The position numbers and the translations under genes are program-made. The notes beneath the pieces were generated by a model. It had not been told where the DNA came from. It was given only the letters and a program-made list of their open reading frames with translations, and did no database searches. From Noviherbaspirillum sp. (lineage in GTDB: Bacteria; Pseudomonadota; Gammaproteobacteria; Burkholderiales; Burkholderiaceae), in NCBI GenBank assembly GCA_028292785.1, contig JAQGLQ010000031.1, forward strand, positions 1 through 6,817: 6,817 nt of DNA, written 5' to 3'. This document shows positions 5,181-6,817 of the stretch, piece after piece. Within the stretch, counting starts at the first letter, position 1, and every line of letters starts with the position of its first letter.

Positions 5181-6817
5181 ATGAAGCGCGACGCCATTTC
5201 CGCCACCGAATCGCTCCTGCGCGATTTGCTATCCCAACGCATCCTCGTGCTCGATGGCGCGATGGGCACGATGATTCAGCAATACAAGCTGACCGAAGAG
5301 GATTACAGTGGCGGTACGAATGGGCGCTTCGCCGATATCTCGGTGCCTGGCAAGGAACTGTTCGTCAAGGGCAATAACGAATTGCTGACGCTGACGCAGC
5401 CGCACATCATCAGCGAAATACACGAGCAATACCTCGCCGCCGGCGCCGACCTGATCGAGACCAATACCTTCGGCGCCACCAGTGTCGCGCAGGACGATTA
5501 CCACATGGCGCATCTGGTCTACGAGATGAACGTGCAGGCGGCCAGGCTGGCGCGCGCGGCGTGCGACAAATATTCGACTCCCGACAAGCCGCGTTTCGTC
5601 GCCGGCGCGCTCGGCCCGACTCCGAAGACCGCATCGATCTCGCCGGACGTCAACGATCCGGCCGCGCGCAATGTCACGTTCGATCAACTGGTCGCGGCGT
5701 ATCTCGAGCAGACGCGCGCGCTGGTCGAAGGCGGCGCGGATGTGCTGCTGGTCGAGACGATTTTCGATACGCTCAATTGCAAGGCCGCGCTGTTCGCGAT
5801 CGACGCGTTTTTCGAAGAGTCGGCGCGCAAGGGGCAGCCGCGTTTGCCGATCATGATTTCCGGCACGGTAACCGATGCCTCGGGACGCATCCTGTCGGGC
5901 CAGACGGTGCCGGCATTCTGGCATTCGATCCGTCATGCCAGGCCTTTGACGGTCGGCCTCAATTGCGAGCTGGGCGCCGCTCTGATGCGGCCTTATGCCG
6001 AGGAATTGTCGAAAATCGCCGATACCTACGTCTGCATCTATCCGAATGCCGGCTTGCCCAATCCGATGTCCGACACCGGCTTCGATGAAACGCCCGACAT
6101 GACTTCGTCGCTGCTGAAGGACTTCGCCGACAGCGGCTTCGTGAACATCGCCGGCGGCTGCTGCGGCACGACGCCGGCGCACATCAAGGCGATCGCCGGC
6201 GTGGTGGCGACGATCGCGCCGAGAAAGATTCCGGAAACCGGCTGCGCGACCAGGCTGTCCGGCCTCGAGCCATTCGTCATCGACGACGACTCGCTGTTCG
6301 TGAACGTCGGCGAGCGCACCAACGTCACCGGCTCCAAGGCGTTCGCGCGCATGATCCTGAACGAGCAATACGACGAGGCGCTGTCGGTGGCGCGGCAACA
6401 GGTCGAGAACGGCGCGCAGATCATCGACGTCAACATGGACGAGGCGATGCTCGATTCGGTGGCGGCGATGACGCGCTTCCTGAATCTGATCGCATCGGAG
6501 CCGGACATCGCGCGCGTGCCGATCATGATCGATTCCTCCAAGTGGTCGGTCATCGAGGCGGGACTGAAATGCGTGCAGGGCAAGGCCGTGGTCAACTCGA
6601 TTTCGATGAAGGAAGGCGAGGAAGAATTCCTGCGTCAGGCGGCGCTGTGCCGCCGCTACGGCGCCGCCGTCATCGTCATGGCCTTCGACGAAAAAGGCCA
6701 GGCCGATACCTACGAACGCAAGATTGAAATCTGCAAGCGCGCTTACGACCTGCTGACGCAGAAGGTCGATTTCCCGCCGGAAGACATCATTTTCGACCCG
6801 AACATTTTTGCCATCGC
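5181..6817 (+). CDS. metH: Cobalamin-dependent methionine synthase (partial, N-terminal 545 residues)
   Basis: MetH transfers a methyl group from 5-methyltetrahydrofolate to homocysteine through cobalamin, making methionine and tetrahydrofolate in the cytoplasm. The frame is open to the right edge; full-length enzymes are about 1,200 residues, so the cobalamin-binding and reactivation domains lie outside. Residues about 18-345 are the homocysteine-binding barrel, starting with [12 protein letters not shown]. The zinc ligands are Cys262 (GLNCELGA) and Cys327-Cys328 (GGCCGTTP). The pterin-binding domain begins near residue 372 with [14 protein letters not shown] and continues through [16 protein letters not shown] and [13 protein letters not shown]. 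In some Burkholderiales these first two domains are encoded by separate genes; here they are fused. The ATG at 5181 has no clear Shine-Dalgarno sequence. Expression is probably controlled by the SAM-II-type leader and terminator just upstream. Confidence 0.97.
   Translation, partial: MKRDAISATESLLRDLLSQRILVLDGAMGTMIQQYKLTEEDYSGGTNGRFADISVPGKELFVKGNNELLTLTQPHIISEIHEQYLAAGADLIETNTFGATSVAQDDYHMAHLVYEMNVQAARLARAACDKYSTPDKPRFVAGALGPTPKTASISPDVNDPAARNVTFDQLVAAYLEQTRALVEGGADVLLVETIFDTLNCKAALFAIDAFFEESARKGQPRLPIMISGTVTDASGRILSGQTVPAFWHSIRHARPLTVGLNCELGAALMRPYAEELSKIADTYVCIYPNAGLPNPMSDTGFDETPDMTSSLLKDFADSGFVNIAGGCCGTTPAHIKAIAGVVATIAPRKIPETGCATRLSGLEPFVIDDDSLFVNVGERTNVTGSKAFARMILNEQYDEALSVARQQVENGAQIIDVNMDEAMLDSVAAMTRFLNLIASEPDIARVPIMIDSSKWSVIEAGLKCVQGKAVVNSISMKEGEEEFLRQAALCRRYGAAVIVMAFDEKGQADTYERKIEICKRAYDLLTQKVDFPPEDIIFDPNIFAI

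Noticed and set aside
5229..6398. Long open frame on the minus strand (389 codons) antisense to metH
   Set aside because: The plus-strand frame is unmistakable MetH. The antisense product is Arg/Ala/His-rich, has no recognisable motif and reflects GC-rich codon use on the other strand.

Overview
The window looks like chromosomal core DNA from a betaproteobacterium, most likely a member of the Burkholderiales close to Oxalobacteraceae. This is inferred from high-GC coding with strong GC3 bias, the style of the Def, Fmt and MetH proteins, and a LysM protein gene placed divergently from def. No mobile element, CRISPR array, tRNA or rRNA was seen, and no stretch longer than 300 bases lacks a gene.

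Layout. (1) Bases 1-461, minus strand: the N-terminal part of an exported LysM protein, running off the left edge. (2) 462-644: a divergent promoter region. (3) 645-2214, plus strand: def and fmt, the pair that removes and adds the formyl group of initiator methionine. They are separated by an 82-base gap with a strong hairpin and a TATAAT box almost touching the fmt start. (4) 2233-2706, minus strand: an Lrp/AsnC regulator convergent with fmt. (5) 2707-2847: the regulator/rocD intergenic region, which holds a perfect 17-base palindrome that is a good operator candidate. (6) 2848-4966, plus strand: a two-gene arginine catabolism operon, rocD (ornithine aminotransferase) followed 25 bases later by a stand-alone protein closely resembling the N-terminal catalytic domain of cyanobacterial ArgZ/AgrE arginine dihydrolase. 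(7) 4967-5180: a regulatory leader with a TATAAT box, an RNA that matches the SAM-II (metA/SAM_alpha) riboswitch core, and an intrinsic terminator. (8) 5181 to the right edge: the first 545 residues of cobalamin-dependent methionine synthase, metH.

How the genes fit together. The arginine operon would take arginine to ornithine (releasing CO2 and ammonia) and then to glutamate-5-semialdehyde, under the divergent Lrp-type regulator. The metH gene appears to be under S-adenosylmethionine feedback. The 3' strand of the aptamer can alternatively pair with the terminator loop, which gives a simple antiterminator/terminator switch. The most notable items are this SAM-II-type switch on metH in an apparent betaproteobacterium and the compact arginine dihydrolase/ornithine aminotransferase operon.
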